From JBBSEZ01 sp038239195 (GTDB lineage: Bacteria > Planctomycetota > Planctomycetia > Gemmatales > Gemmataceae), in contig JBBSEZ010000031.1 in NCBI GenBank assembly GCA_038239195.1, forward strand, positions 1 through 37,888: 37,888 nt of DNA, written 5' to 3'. Made by a program: the position numbers and the translations under genes. The notes under the pieces were generated by a model, which was not told the DNA's origin, did not search any database, and was given only the letters and a program-made list of their open reading frames with translations. Below, piece by piece: positions 16,456-23,789 of the stretch (positions are counted from its first letter, which is position 1; each line of letters begins with the position of its first letter).

Positions 16456-16709
16456 GCGTTTCTACGCCCCGGCGCGCCCTCTTTTGAACCAGGCCCGATT
16501 TTCTCTCGTTGTCTGGCCGCAACTCTCGGCCCCGCCCCCACCTCCGCCAGCGGCCTTTCTCCTCACGAAAAATTCACGCCCGCCGACTTGACGGAGGGCA
16601 GGGCGCTCCTATTGATAATGTCAGCCTCCTTTCGTGGGAGGCCGGGCCAGGAGTGGTGAGTGGGCGACACCGCTTTCTGGCCCTTTTTGCGCCTGCTGCG
16701 AAGGCAACC
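16456..16709. other. Intergenic stretch between convergent genes
   Basis: No gene is evident. An AT-rich island at 16588-16620 holds TTGACG and, 20 bp on, GATAAT. The spacing is poor for a sigma70 promoter and nothing codes downstream on that strand. GCCTCC (16624-16629) and GGAGGC (16637-16642) make a 6-bp hairpin that could end transcription of the minus-strand gene at 16710. Confidence 0.5.
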
Positions 16710-16988
16710 TCACGACGTGCTCCCCTGCTCCGCCGGCTGGTCCGGCGACAGTTCCAGCGGCTCGATGCGCATCACGTGCCTCATCGAGACGAGGTCGAAG
16801 CGCATGGCGACCTCGGGCTGCTTCGGGCTCGGGTAGCCGACGACCACCGTGGACAGCGCCACCATCGTCAAATCGGGGTGGCGCACCTCGTAGACCGTCC
16901 CATCCGACACGACGAGCCGGAACGGCACAAACGGGCCGCCGGCGCGAGAAGGCCAGCAGGTCGGCAGGGGCCATGAGAGAGCCTTCAA
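16710..16988 (-). CDS. Small conserved protein, 5' end apparently frameshifted
   Basis: 92 residues as read. The body (PFVPFRLVVSDGTVYEVRHP, then DLTMVALSTVVVGYP and DLVSMRHVMRIEPLE) matches a widespread small family of unknown function that begins like LLxxRPFxPFRLxxxDG and contains RHPE/D and a final VTxIE-like strand. In this frame the N-terminus (MKALSWPLPTCWPSRAGG) does not fit. In the next frame, ATG at 16974 gives MAPADLLAFSRRRP, which does. One extra C in the CGGCGGCCCG stretch near 16937 accounts for the switch, so the intact gene would be about 16710-16974. The defect is either a real frameshift mutation or a sequence error. It lies 15 bp downstream of the PPC gene on the same strand. 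Confidence 0.6.
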   Translation of the reverse strand: MKALSWPLPTCWPSRAGGPFVPFRLVVSDGTVYEVRHPDLTMVALSTVVVGYPSPKQPEVAMRFDLVSMRHVMRIEPLELSPDQPAEQGSTS

Positions 16989-17003
16989 AGGGAGTAGTCT
17001 TCG

Positions 17004-19058
17004 TCACTTCCTCACGCTAACCAGGATGGGCGCGCTCGCGTAGTGGACCTTGACCACGAAATTGATCGACACGTTGGCCAGCACCGCCATCGGCACCTTC
17101 TCGATCGGCGCCGCCGTCGGCGCCGCTCGCAGCACGACGTGCCCCTTGCTGCCCCCGCCCAGCAGCGTCTTGCTCTTGCCCTCGACCAGCGTCACGCCCG
17201 GCGGCAGCGCGTTGCCGAACACCCGCCCCAGGTGGCGCAGCATCACGTCCAGCGACACGCCCTTCGCGTGGCCGGCCTTGCGTAAGATCGTCACCTCCAG
17301 CCGCACCTCCTCGCCCGGCCTCAAGACCACCTCGGTCGCGCTGACCTGGACGTCCAGAATGTCCGACGGCTCGGTCACGGCCACCGTCTGCATCTTCACG
17401 TCGAACAGGGCGCGCCCGCCGCCGGGGGAGTAGATCTCCTGGATCGGCGTCGCCGGGCGCACCTCGTCCTTCTCTTCTCCCCCAAAGGCGATCTTCCCCG
17501 TCCCCGTTACCTCGACGTTCTGGGCGTCGCGGGTCGCGGCCTTGTCGGCGCTCAGCACCAGCAAGCCCTGCGTCATCGTGGGCGGGACGGTGAGCGCGTT
17601 GACCGCAACGCCCGGGGGCAGGCCCTTGACGTCGATGCGCACGGGGCCCTGGAAGCCGTTGCGACGATCGACCTGGACGAACCAGGCGGTGCGCGACCCG
17701 GGGCCGATCATCGCCTTGTCGCCGTCGATGCGCACCGCGAAGTCCGGCCGCGCCCAATCGACCTCGACGTAGTAGATCGCCGTCGGCCCGCCCTTGTTGT
17801 TCAGGTCGCGGATGCGCAGTACGTAATCGCCATCGGCGGGGGGCACGAACACCAGCGCCGAGTCCTTGCCGAAGGCGTCGTCGTTGGTCGCCAGCACCGC
17901 GCCCTTCGTTGTCATAACGTCGATAACGGAATCGAGGCTGGAGCGGTAGAGCGTGCCGAAGCGCCGCGCCTTGACCTCGACGCGAATCGCCTTGCCCTTG
18001 CTGGCCTTGAAGACGTAGTGGTCGAGGTCGCGCGGCGCCCCGATCCGGCCGTTGATGCCACAGGGGACGGCGACGCGCGTGGCCTGGTCGGGCGTGTCGT
18101 TGGGCTCGACCTCCATCACCTGCGGCAACGTGCTGACCAGGAACGGCACCGGGCTCGTCGTCTTGCCGCCCCCCAGATCGAGCACCACCTCGTGCAGCCC
18201 CGGCTCGCTCGGCGCCTTCAGCGTGACGCCCTTCCCCTTGCCCGCCGACCCGACCGGCTCGACGGCGATGGTCTTGCCGGGATTGCCTGCCATCGGGAAG
18301 ACGTGGGTGGCGTGAGGCCGATCGGTGATGAGCAGGGCATACACCCAGCGCGGGTCGCCGTCGTACTTGGAATCGCGCACCTGAACGTAATAGTCGCCGT
18401 CCGCCGCGAAGGTGTGCGCGAGGAGCGGGTCGGCGAAGTAGAAGTCATCGTTGGCGGCGAGCTCGCGGCCCTCGGCGTCGAAGAGCGTGAGCATGGGATC
18501 GACGTGCTTCTGCAAGTCGTGGACCTTGTCCTGCAAGCGCGCGCCGTGTACCTCGAAGGTAAACGTCTGCCCGGCCTTCGCCTTGAACTTGAAGTAATCG
18601 ACGTCCTCCAACGCCTCGATGCGCCCCGCCACCACGCAGGGCACCGGGACGGGGTTGGCCCTGGCGAGCGCGTTGTTGTCGCCCTTCTCCTCGACGACGG
18701 GGTGCTCCGTCACGACGAGTTGGCCGACGCTGGAGACGCCCAGGGACGAGGCGAGGCGGAACTCGCGCACGCCGGGGGCGGCGTCGGGGGCGACGGTCAA
18801 CTCGAGGCGGACGGCGCGCACCAGCGCGGGGGCCTTGCCCTTGGCCGGGAGGACGCGGGCGCGGATGCCGCCGCCCTCGAAGAGGGCCTTGTAGGTGCCG
18901 GCGAAGTTCATCTGGCCGGCGACGGTCACCACGGTCGTCTTGCCGCGCTGCACGGCGACGGGCGCGACGTGGGTAATCATCGGGTAGGAGGTCTGGGCGA
19001 CGGCCGGCCCGGCCAGCAGGGCGAGGGCCAGGAGGGCAAGGGGCCAGGAGTTGCGCAT
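17004..19058 (-). CDS. Secreted protein with two PPC domains
   Basis: 684 residues with a signal peptide (MRNSWPLALLALALLAGPAV, cleavage after AVAQ). An IPT/TIG-like N-terminal region (HVAPVAVQRGKTTVVTVAGQ) is followed by PPC domain 1 at about 120-230 (DNNALARANPVPVPC, DVDYFKFKAKAGQTFTFEV, AADGDYYVQVRD). PPC domain 2 is at about 315-430 (VMEVEPNDTPDQATRVAVPC, DLDHYVFKASKGKAIRVEV, PADGDYVLRIRDL). The C-terminal 250 residues are beta-rich. It is shorter than the relative at 12057 (885 residues) and pairs with the cytochrome-WD40 gene immediately upstream on the same strand (20811-19213). The gap between them is full of short palindromes. Function unknown; probably periplasmic or cell surface. 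Confidence 0.85.
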   Translation of the reverse strand: MRNSWPLALLALALLAGPAVAQTSYPMITHVAPVAVQRGKTTVVTVAGQMNFAGTYKALFEGGGIRARVLPAKGKAPALVRAVRLELTVAPDAAPGVREFRLASSLGVSSVGQLVVTEHPVVEEKGDNNALARANPVPVPCVVAGRIEALEDVDYFKFKAKAGQTFTFEVHGARLQDKVHDLQKHVDPMLTLFDAEGRELAANDDFYFADPLLAHTFAADGDYYVQVRDSKYDGDPRWVYALLITDRPHATHVFPMAGNPGKTIAVEPVGSAGKGKGVTLKAPSEPGLHEVVLDLGGGKTTSPVPFLVSTLPQVMEVEPNDTPDQATRVAVPCGINGRIGAPRDLDHYVFKASKGKAIRVEVKARRFGTLYRSSLDSVIDVMTTKGAVLATNDDAFGKDSALVFVPPADGDYVLRIRDLNNKGGPTAIYYVEVDWARPDFAVRIDGDKAMIGPGSRTAWFVQVDRRNGFQGPVRIDVKGLPPGVAVNALTVPPTMTQGLLVLSADKAATRDAQNVEVTGTGKIAFGGEEKDEVRPATPIQEIYSPGGGRALFDVKMQTVAVTEPSDILDVQVSATEVVLRPGEEVRLEVTILRKAGHAKGVSLDVMLRHLGRVFGNALPPGVTLVEGKSKTLLGGGSKGHVVLRAAPTAAPIEKVPMAVLANVSINFVVKVHYASAPILVSVRK

Positions 19059-19073
19059 GTTGGAGGTCCCTTG

Positions 19074-19218
19074 TGGGACAGGCTTTCCAGCCTGCCCGTT
19101 TCTCGTACGACAGGCTTCCCAGCCTGTCTTCTTCGTTGGGAGGCGACGTCCACTCTCAGGCCAGACGGGCTGAAAAGCCTGTCCTACGGAGAAGACAGGC
19201 GAGCCGCCTGTCCTACGG
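19074..19218. repeat. Cluster of GACAGGC palindromes
   Basis: Four related units occur: GACAGGCTTTCCAGCCTGCC (19078-19097), GACAGGCTTCCCAGCCTGTC (19109-19128, 8-bp perfect arms), GACGGGCTGAAAAGCCTGTC (19174-19193) and GACAGGCGAGCCGCCTGTC (about 19194-19212), most with a flanking CCTAC or GTACGA. They fill the whole gap between the two minus-strand genes. The last unit's CCTAC contains the CTA that is the TAG stop of the cytochrome-WD40 gene. Confidence 0.85.
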
Positions 19219-20811
19219 AACCACCGGCGCCGCCACGCGCTCGCCGCGCAGCGCCTTCGCCACCGCCTCCGGCCGCAGCACCGCCTTCCACGTGGCGCCT
19301 GGCGGCAGCTCCTTCGCCCCCCGGCGCCAGCGCCCCTGCGCCACCAGGCCGGCGCTACCCGCCGCGTGCCCCTGCGGCGTCAGCGCCAGCCAGTCGGCGC
19401 ACTCGCCCTGCGGCGGCAGCGACAGCAGCGTCACCAGCGCCCGCCCGGTCGCGACGTCGTACAGGCGCACCAGGCCGTCGAAGCTCCCGGCCGCGACCAA
19501 CTTCCCGTCGGGGCTCAGCGCCGTGGCGTAGACCAGCGAGCCGACCGGGATCGTCCGCAACGGCGCCCCGGTGCCTCCGTTCCACAGCCGCAGGGCCCCG
19601 TCCGCGCCGGCCGAGACGAGCAGCTTGCCGTCGCGGCTGAAGGCCAGTTCGTGGACGCCCTGGCGATGTCCTGGCGCGAGGCGAATGCGCGCCCCCGTCG
19701 CGGAGCTCCACCAGCTCAGGCCGGGCTCCAGGCCCGACGAGACCACCGACTTGCCGTCGGGGCTGACGGCGACGGCCAGCACGTCCTGCTCGCGGTCGCT
19801 GAAGGTAAATTGGCTCGCGCCCGTGACGGCATCGACCAGGCGCACCGAGCGGTCCTTGCTGGCCGAGCAGAGACGTTTGCCGTCCGGCGTGAAGGCGACG
19901 GCGTGGACGAAGTCGGAGTGCATCGTCAGGGTGCGCTCCAGCTTTCCGCTCGCCACGTCCCACACCCGGACGGTCTTGTCGAAGCTGCCCGAGGCGAGCT
20001 TCTTGCCGTCGTGCCGAAACGCCACCGACGCAACCACGTCGTCGTGCCCGGGCAGCACTTGCTTGAGCTTCCAGTCTTTCGTCGTGAAGAGCCGCAGGTC
20101 GCCCCTGGCCGACGGCTGCCCGCCGCCCACCGCGAGCAGCGTGCCGTCGGGGCTGAAGCGCAGGTCGTTGACCGCGCCCAGGACGCTCGTCAGCACCTTG
20201 AGCGGTTTGGCACTTTGGAGGCCCCACACGGTGACGCGGCCATAGCCCCCCGTGGCCTGGAGCTTGCCGTGGGGGCTTAAGACGCCGGCAACGACCGGCG
20301 CCAGCGGCCCGACGCGCAGGGCCAGTTGCAGCGGCGCCCCCTTGCCCGGCGCCGCGACGGTGCTCAGCGTCACGTCGAGCTTGCGGCGGCGCGGCGGAGG
20401 GCCCACCACGGGCTCGTCGAGGTTGTCGGGCTGTTTCCCCTCCTTCGCCCCGCTGTCCACCCACTTGCGCAACAGGGCGACGGTCTCGCCCGGCAGCGGT
20501 TTGCCCCCCAGCGGCATGCGCTTGTCGGGGTCGACGGTCACGACCACCTGCACGAGCAAGCTCTCCTCGCTCTTGCCCGGCTTGACGAGGAGCTTGCCTT
20601 TCGACTTCCGCAGGGCGTCGTAGCTGTCCAGGGCCAGCCCGCCGGAGACCGTAACCTCCTTGAGGTTGCGCGCGTTGTGGCAGACCGTGCAGTGCTTGCG
20701 CAGCGCCCCGCGCACGTCCTGCCAGTACGTCGGCCCCGCGGCGGATGAGGAGTTGCTCACCGAGGCCCAGAGAAGACAACAAAGAAGACCGTCTCGGCCG
20801 ATCGTTCGCAC
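19213..20811 (-). CDS. Secreted cytochrome c-domain (PSCyt1-like) / WD40 protein
   Basis: 532 residues, starting with GTG at 20811-20809 and a good AAGGGAG ribosome site about 9 bases upstream. The first 26 residues resemble a signal peptide (LLCCLLWASVSNSSSAAG). The cytochrome domain carries the haem motif C41-TVC-H45 in LRKHCTVCHNARN, then LALDSYDALRKSKG and M99-P. Residues about 175-500 hold WD40 repeats (SPDGTLLAVGGGQPSARGDL, RHDGKKLASGSFDKTVRVWD, TPDGKRLCSASKDRSVRLVD, SRDGKLLVSAGADGALRLWN). It is a paralogue-like counterpart of 14971-16398, but here it precedes rather than follows its PPC partner. Its stop codon lies inside a palindromic element. Confidence 0.88.
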   Translation of the reverse strand: MRTIGRDGLLCCLLWASVSNSSSAAGPTYWQDVRGALRKHCTVCHNARNLKEVTVSGGLALDSYDALRKSKGKLLVKPGKSEESLLVQVVVTVDPDKRMPLGGKPLPGETVALLRKWVDSGAKEGKQPDNLDEPVVGPPPRRRKLDVTLSTVAAPGKGAPLQLALRVGPLAPVVAGVLSPHGKLQATGGYGRVTVWGLQSAKPLKVLTSVLGAVNDLRFSPDGTLLAVGGGQPSARGDLRLFTTKDWKLKQVLPGHDDVVASVAFRHDGKKLASGSFDKTVRVWDVASGKLERTLTMHSDFVHAVAFTPDGKRLCSASKDRSVRLVDAVTGASQFTFSDREQDVLAVAVSPDGKSVVSSGLEPGLSWWSSATGARIRLAPGHRQGVHELAFSRDGKLLVSAGADGALRLWNGGTGAPLRTIPVGSLVYATALSPDGKLVAAGSFDGLVRLYDVATGRALVTLLSLPPQGECADWLALTPQGHAAGSAGLVAQGRWRRGAKELPPGATWKAVLRPEAVAKALRGERVAAPVVP

Positions 20812-20860
20812 CGTGTTCGCTCCCTTCTCGGTGGTCAGGCGACTGGCAGAGCTTCGTTTG

Positions 20861-20923
20861 CTGTAGGACGGCTCTCCTGAGCCGTCCAGACTTCGAGGAC
20901 GGCTCGGGAGAGCCGTCCTACAG
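20861..20923. repeat. Nested 27-bp-arm palindrome (GGACGGCTC type)
   Basis: The left arm 20861-20887 (CTGTAGGACGGCTCTCCTGA and on) and the right arm 20897-20923 are inverted copies with one mismatch. Each arm is itself a palindrome (GACGGCTC-TCCT-GAGCCGTC). It lies between thiSG (stop 20947) and the start of the cytochrome-WD40 gene on the same strand. It may end thiSG transcription. Confidence 0.85.
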
Positions 20924-20946
20924 GGAGGCCTTTTCCTGCCCGTCGC

Positions 20947-21990
20947 TTAGCTCTTTTCTCCAGCCGGGGCGATGCGGCCCTCCATCGGGCTGGAGGCGGA
21001 AGCGTAGAGCTTGCGCGGGATGCGGCCGGCGAGGTGGGCGAGCCGGCCGGCCTCGCAGGCCTGGCGCATGGCGTGGGCCATGCGCAGCGCGTCGCGCGCG
21101 TGGGCGATGCCGGTGTTCAGCAGCACGCCGTCGCAGCCCAGTTCCATCGCCACCGCCACGTCGCTCGCCGTGCCGACCCCCGCGTCCACGATCACCGGGT
21201 AGTCCGGGTCGCCGTCCTTGAGGTATTCCAGGATAATGCGGAGGTTGTTTGGGTTCAACACCCCTTGCCCGCTGCCGATCGGGCTGCCCGCCGGCATCAC
21301 GCTGGCGGCGCCGGCCGCCTTGAGGTGGCGGGCCATGATCGGGTCGTCGCTCGTGTAGACGAGCACCTGAAAGCCCTCCTGCACGAGCTGGGCCGTGGCG
21401 CGCAGGGTGCCCACCGGGTCGGGCAAGAGTGTTTTCGTGTCGCCCAGGCACTCCAGCTTGACCCAGTCGGCGCCGGCGTTGCCCAGGTTGGTCAGCAGCT
21501 CGCGGCCGAGGCGGGCGCTGCGGATGGCGTCCTCGGCGGTGAAGCAGCCCGCCGTGTTGGGCAGGATGGTGTAGCGGCTCAGGTCGAGGTAATCGAGGAT
21601 GTTGCGGCCTTCCTTGTCGATGAGCCGCTCGCGCCGCACGGCCACGGTCGTCACCTCGCAGCCGCTCGCTTCGAGGCAGTCGCGCATCAGGTCGTAACTG
21701 GCGTACTTGCCGGTGCCGGTGATGAGCCGGCTGGCGAACGCGAACTTGCCGATTTTGAGCGGCCTGTCGGGCGCGGGCAGAGGCGTGGAGCCCCCGCAGA
21801 CGAGGGTGACGATCTCGACGCGGTCGCCGGGCTGGAGGACGTGCTCGGCGTGGCGCGCGGCGGGGACGAGGTTCAGGTTGACCTCGACGGCGACGCGGCG
21901 CGATTCGAGCTTGCGCGCGCGAAGGAACTCGGCGACCGTTTGCGGGGCGGGGAGCGTTTGCGGTTCGCCGTTGATGGTGAGAGCAATCAT
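20947..21990 (-). CDS. thiG: Fused sulfur carrier ThiS - thiazole synthase ThiG
   Basis: 347 residues. Residues 1-67 are a complete ThiS ubiquitin-like domain (MIALTINGEPQTLPAPQTVA) ending in the sulfur-carrier tail VCGG at 64-67. Residues from about 77 are ThiG, a TIM-barrel thiazole synthase that joins 1-deoxyxylulose phosphate, dehydroglycine and ThiS-thiocarboxylate sulfur to make the thiazole of thiamine. The Schiff-base lysine is K95 in TGTGKY. Other ThiG signatures are GCEVTTVAVRR, LPNTAGC, VKLECLGD, LVYTSDDP, PAGSPIGSGQG, NPNNLRII, VDAGVGTASDVAVAMELGCD and VLLNTGIA. Bifunctional ThiS-ThiG proteins are known in other bacteria. No thiF, thiH or thiO is in the window, and I see no TPP riboswitch upstream (21991-22115). 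Confidence 0.93.
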   Translation of the reverse strand: MIALTINGEPQTLPAPQTVAEFLRARKLESRRVAVEVNLNLVPAARHAEHVLQPGDRVEIVTLVCGGSTPLPAPDRPLKIGKFAFASRLITGTGKYASYDLMRDCLEASGCEVTTVAVRRERLIDKEGRNILDYLDLSRYTILPNTAGCFTAEDAIRSARLGRELLTNLGNAGADWVKLECLGDTKTLLPDPVGTLRATAQLVQEGFQVLVYTSDDPIMARHLKAAGAASVMPAGSPIGSGQGVLNPNNLRIILEYLKDGDPDYPVIVDAGVGTASDVAVAMELGCDGVLLNTGIAHARDALRMAHAMRQACEAGRLAHLAGRIPRKLYASASSPMEGRIAPAGEKS

Positions 21991-22115
21991 GGGGCCTTCC
22001 CCGTAGCGGGTGAGCGTGGGTTGTGCCCAGTCATTCTATGCGCCGCGGCGACTTTCGCACGTCCTGGCGCTGAGCCGTCACGACCCGATGATGCAACATC
22101 CGGATCTTCCAGACG

Positions 22116-23789
22116 TCAGGCGGGCGGGGCGGGGCGGGTGCTGGCCTCGGCTGGGGCCTCACGGTCCCACTGTTCTTGAATGCGGCGAATCTGCTGGGCT
22201 TCGGGAATCCGCATCCGTTCGGCAGCCGTCAACGCTTCGGAAAGCAAACCGCGGGCCTCTTCCCGGTCGCCGGTGCGATTGCGAAGCCACAGGTCTTGGG
22301 CGAGGTTCGTTTTCGTCACCAAAGAGCCATAGGCCTCCCCGAGGCGCTCGAAGACGGGGAACACCTCCTCGCGGAGGATGCGCAGGGCCTCGTCCAGTTC
22401 GCCCCGCACCTCCAACACGCCCGCAATCTGCCCGAGCGCGACGGCTCGCTCGCGCACGTCGCCCAGATACTCATAGACGGGCAACTGCTCCTCGCGGCGA
22501 ATGCGCAGGGCCTCGTCCAACTCGCCGCGCGCTTGCAACACGTCCGCGATCTTTCCCAGGATGACGGCGCGGGAACGCACGTCACCCAGGCGCTCGTAGA
22601 CGGGCAACTCTTCCGCGCGGAGAATGCGCAGCGCCTCGTCCAGTTCGCCCCGCATCGCCAGCACGTCCGCAATCTGCCCCAGCGTGGCGGCGCGGGAGCG
22701 CACGTCGCCCAAGCGCTCAAAAACGGGGAGCAGTTCCTCGCGGCGGATGCGCAGGGCCTCGTCTAGCTCGCCCCGCACCTCCAGCACGTCGGCGACCTTC
22801 CCGAGAGTGACGGCACGGGAGCGCGCGTCGCCCAGGCGCTCGTAGACGGGCAACTGCTCCTCGCGGCGGATGCGCAGGGCCTCGTCCAACTGACCGCGTG
22901 CCTGTAGGACGTCCGCGATTCGGCCGCGTGTGAACGCCACGCCGCCAGCGTCCTCCAACGTCTGGAAGTCTCGGATCGCTTCCTCGTAGAACGCACGAGC
23001 ACGATCAAAGGAGCCTTGCTGGACGAGTATGTCGGCCATTCGAGTTCGTGCCGCGCCGCGCGCCCGAACCTCCCCGTTCTCCTCGAAATGTGCGGCAAGC
23101 TCCTCCCAGATTTGAAATGCCGCCTGCGTTTCGCCTTGTCGGAAGAGAAGGTCGGCAACGCCGGACAACAACAACCAGCGACCCGGATGGGCAGCCGTCC
23201 GAAGCCGCTCCGCGGCCTTAGCCCAGAACGACGCGGGAAGCGGGGAGCCGTACTGGAGCATCGGCTCGGTCAAGCGCTGGAGCGCGTCGAGGGCCGCCGC
23301 TTCATCCTCCCAAACGGCAACGGTCGCCGCCAGAGCGGGCACGGTGAGCTCTGGTGCTTCCGGCGCGAGCGGCTTCTCGTCCGTGGGGGCGGGCAGCCGA
23401 TTTTCCTCCAACTCGCCTTCGAGCTCCGCGGCCTCGGGGTACATCCGGAGGAGCACGGTCGCGGGAGCGCCCGGATCGCTGGCATCGCCGAGCATCGCGG
23501 CAACACGCTGCAGTGCGGCCCGGTCTGGCCCGGGGGGGGCGAACTCGGCAATTGCGTCGAGGCGTGCCTCTGCCGGGATGGCGGCGAGGACCGCCAGCCC
23601 CTCTCCTCGTGGGATGCGCCAGATCTCGTCGGTGAAGGCCGCCGCGTTCTCGACAGAGTAGCCCTCGATCGCCTTCTGGATCTGCTGGGCATGAGGGCCG
23701 AGCCGGCGCAACGAGACGTGAAGGATGAGCCGCGCCCGACTCCCGAGACGAAGGCCTGGGTGAGAGCCGTTGTCGATCGCAGCGGTCAT
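22116..23789 (-). CDS. TPR-repeat protein coupled to the AAA/STAND-like ATPase
   Basis: 557 residues from ATG at 23789, which overlaps the ATPase stop as ATGA, so translation is probably coupled. The longer in-frame reading (to 24044) only duplicates ATPase coding DNA. Residues 1-250 are helical with no motif I recognise (LILHVSLRRLGPHAQQIQKA, WEDEAAALDALQRL). Residues about 291-490 hold five near-identical 41-residue TPR-like repeats (IADVLQARGQLDEALRIRRE, then EQLPVYERLGDxRSRAVTLG). The same repeat type occurs in NB-ARC/STAND proteins and TPR-CHAT proteins, where it senses or binds partners. No effector domain is visible. With the ATPase upstream it may form a two-protein version of a STAND sensor; this is inference. 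Confidence 0.82.
   Translation of the reverse strand: MTAAIDNGSHPGLRLGSRARLILHVSLRRLGPHAQQIQKAIEGYSVENAAAFTDEIWRIPRGEGLAVLAAIPAEARLDAIAEFAPPGPDRAALQRVAAMLGDASDPGAPATVLLRMYPEAAELEGELEENRLPAPTDEKPLAPEAPELTVPALAATVAVWEDEAAALDALQRLTEPMLQYGSPLPASFWAKAAERLRTAAHPGRWLLLSGVADLLFRQGETQAAFQIWEELAAHFEENGEVRARGAARTRMADILVQQGSFDRARAFYEEAIRDFQTLEDAGGVAFTRGRIADVLQARGQLDEALRIRREEQLPVYERLGDARSRAVTLGKVADVLEVRGELDEALRIRREELLPVFERLGDVRSRAATLGQIADVLAMRGELDEALRILRAEELPVYERLGDVRSRAVILGKIADVLQARGELDEALRIRREEQLPVYEYLGDVRERAVALGQIAGVLEVRGELDEALRILREEVFPVFERLGEAYGSLVTKTNLAQDLWLRNRTGDREEARGLLSEALTAAERMRIPEAQQIRRIQEQWDREAPAEASTRPAPPA
22381..22995 (-). repeat. Five in-frame 123-bp tandem repeats
   Basis: The anchor CGCAGGGCCT (one copy reads CGCAGCGCCT) recurs at 22381, 22504, 22627, 22750 and 22873, exactly 123 bp apart. 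The flanking sequence in each unit is also largely conserved. Each unit encodes a 41-residue TPR-like repeat in the minus-strand gene 22116-23789. Confidence 0.95.

Noticed and set aside
16509..16976. Plus-strand gene in the gap between the two cytochrome/PPC modules
   Set aside because: The minus strand of 16710-16974 matches a conserved small family; the plus-strand reading is compositionally biased and has no motifs.
21991..22115. TPP riboswitch upstream of thiSG
   Set aside because: The minus-strand leader was read for the conserved CTGAGA and ACCTGA-type thi-box elements and neither is present.
22381..22995. CRISPR array
   Set aside because: The units are 123 bp, contiguous, in frame and protein-coding. 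There are no unique spacers between short identical repeats and no cas genes.
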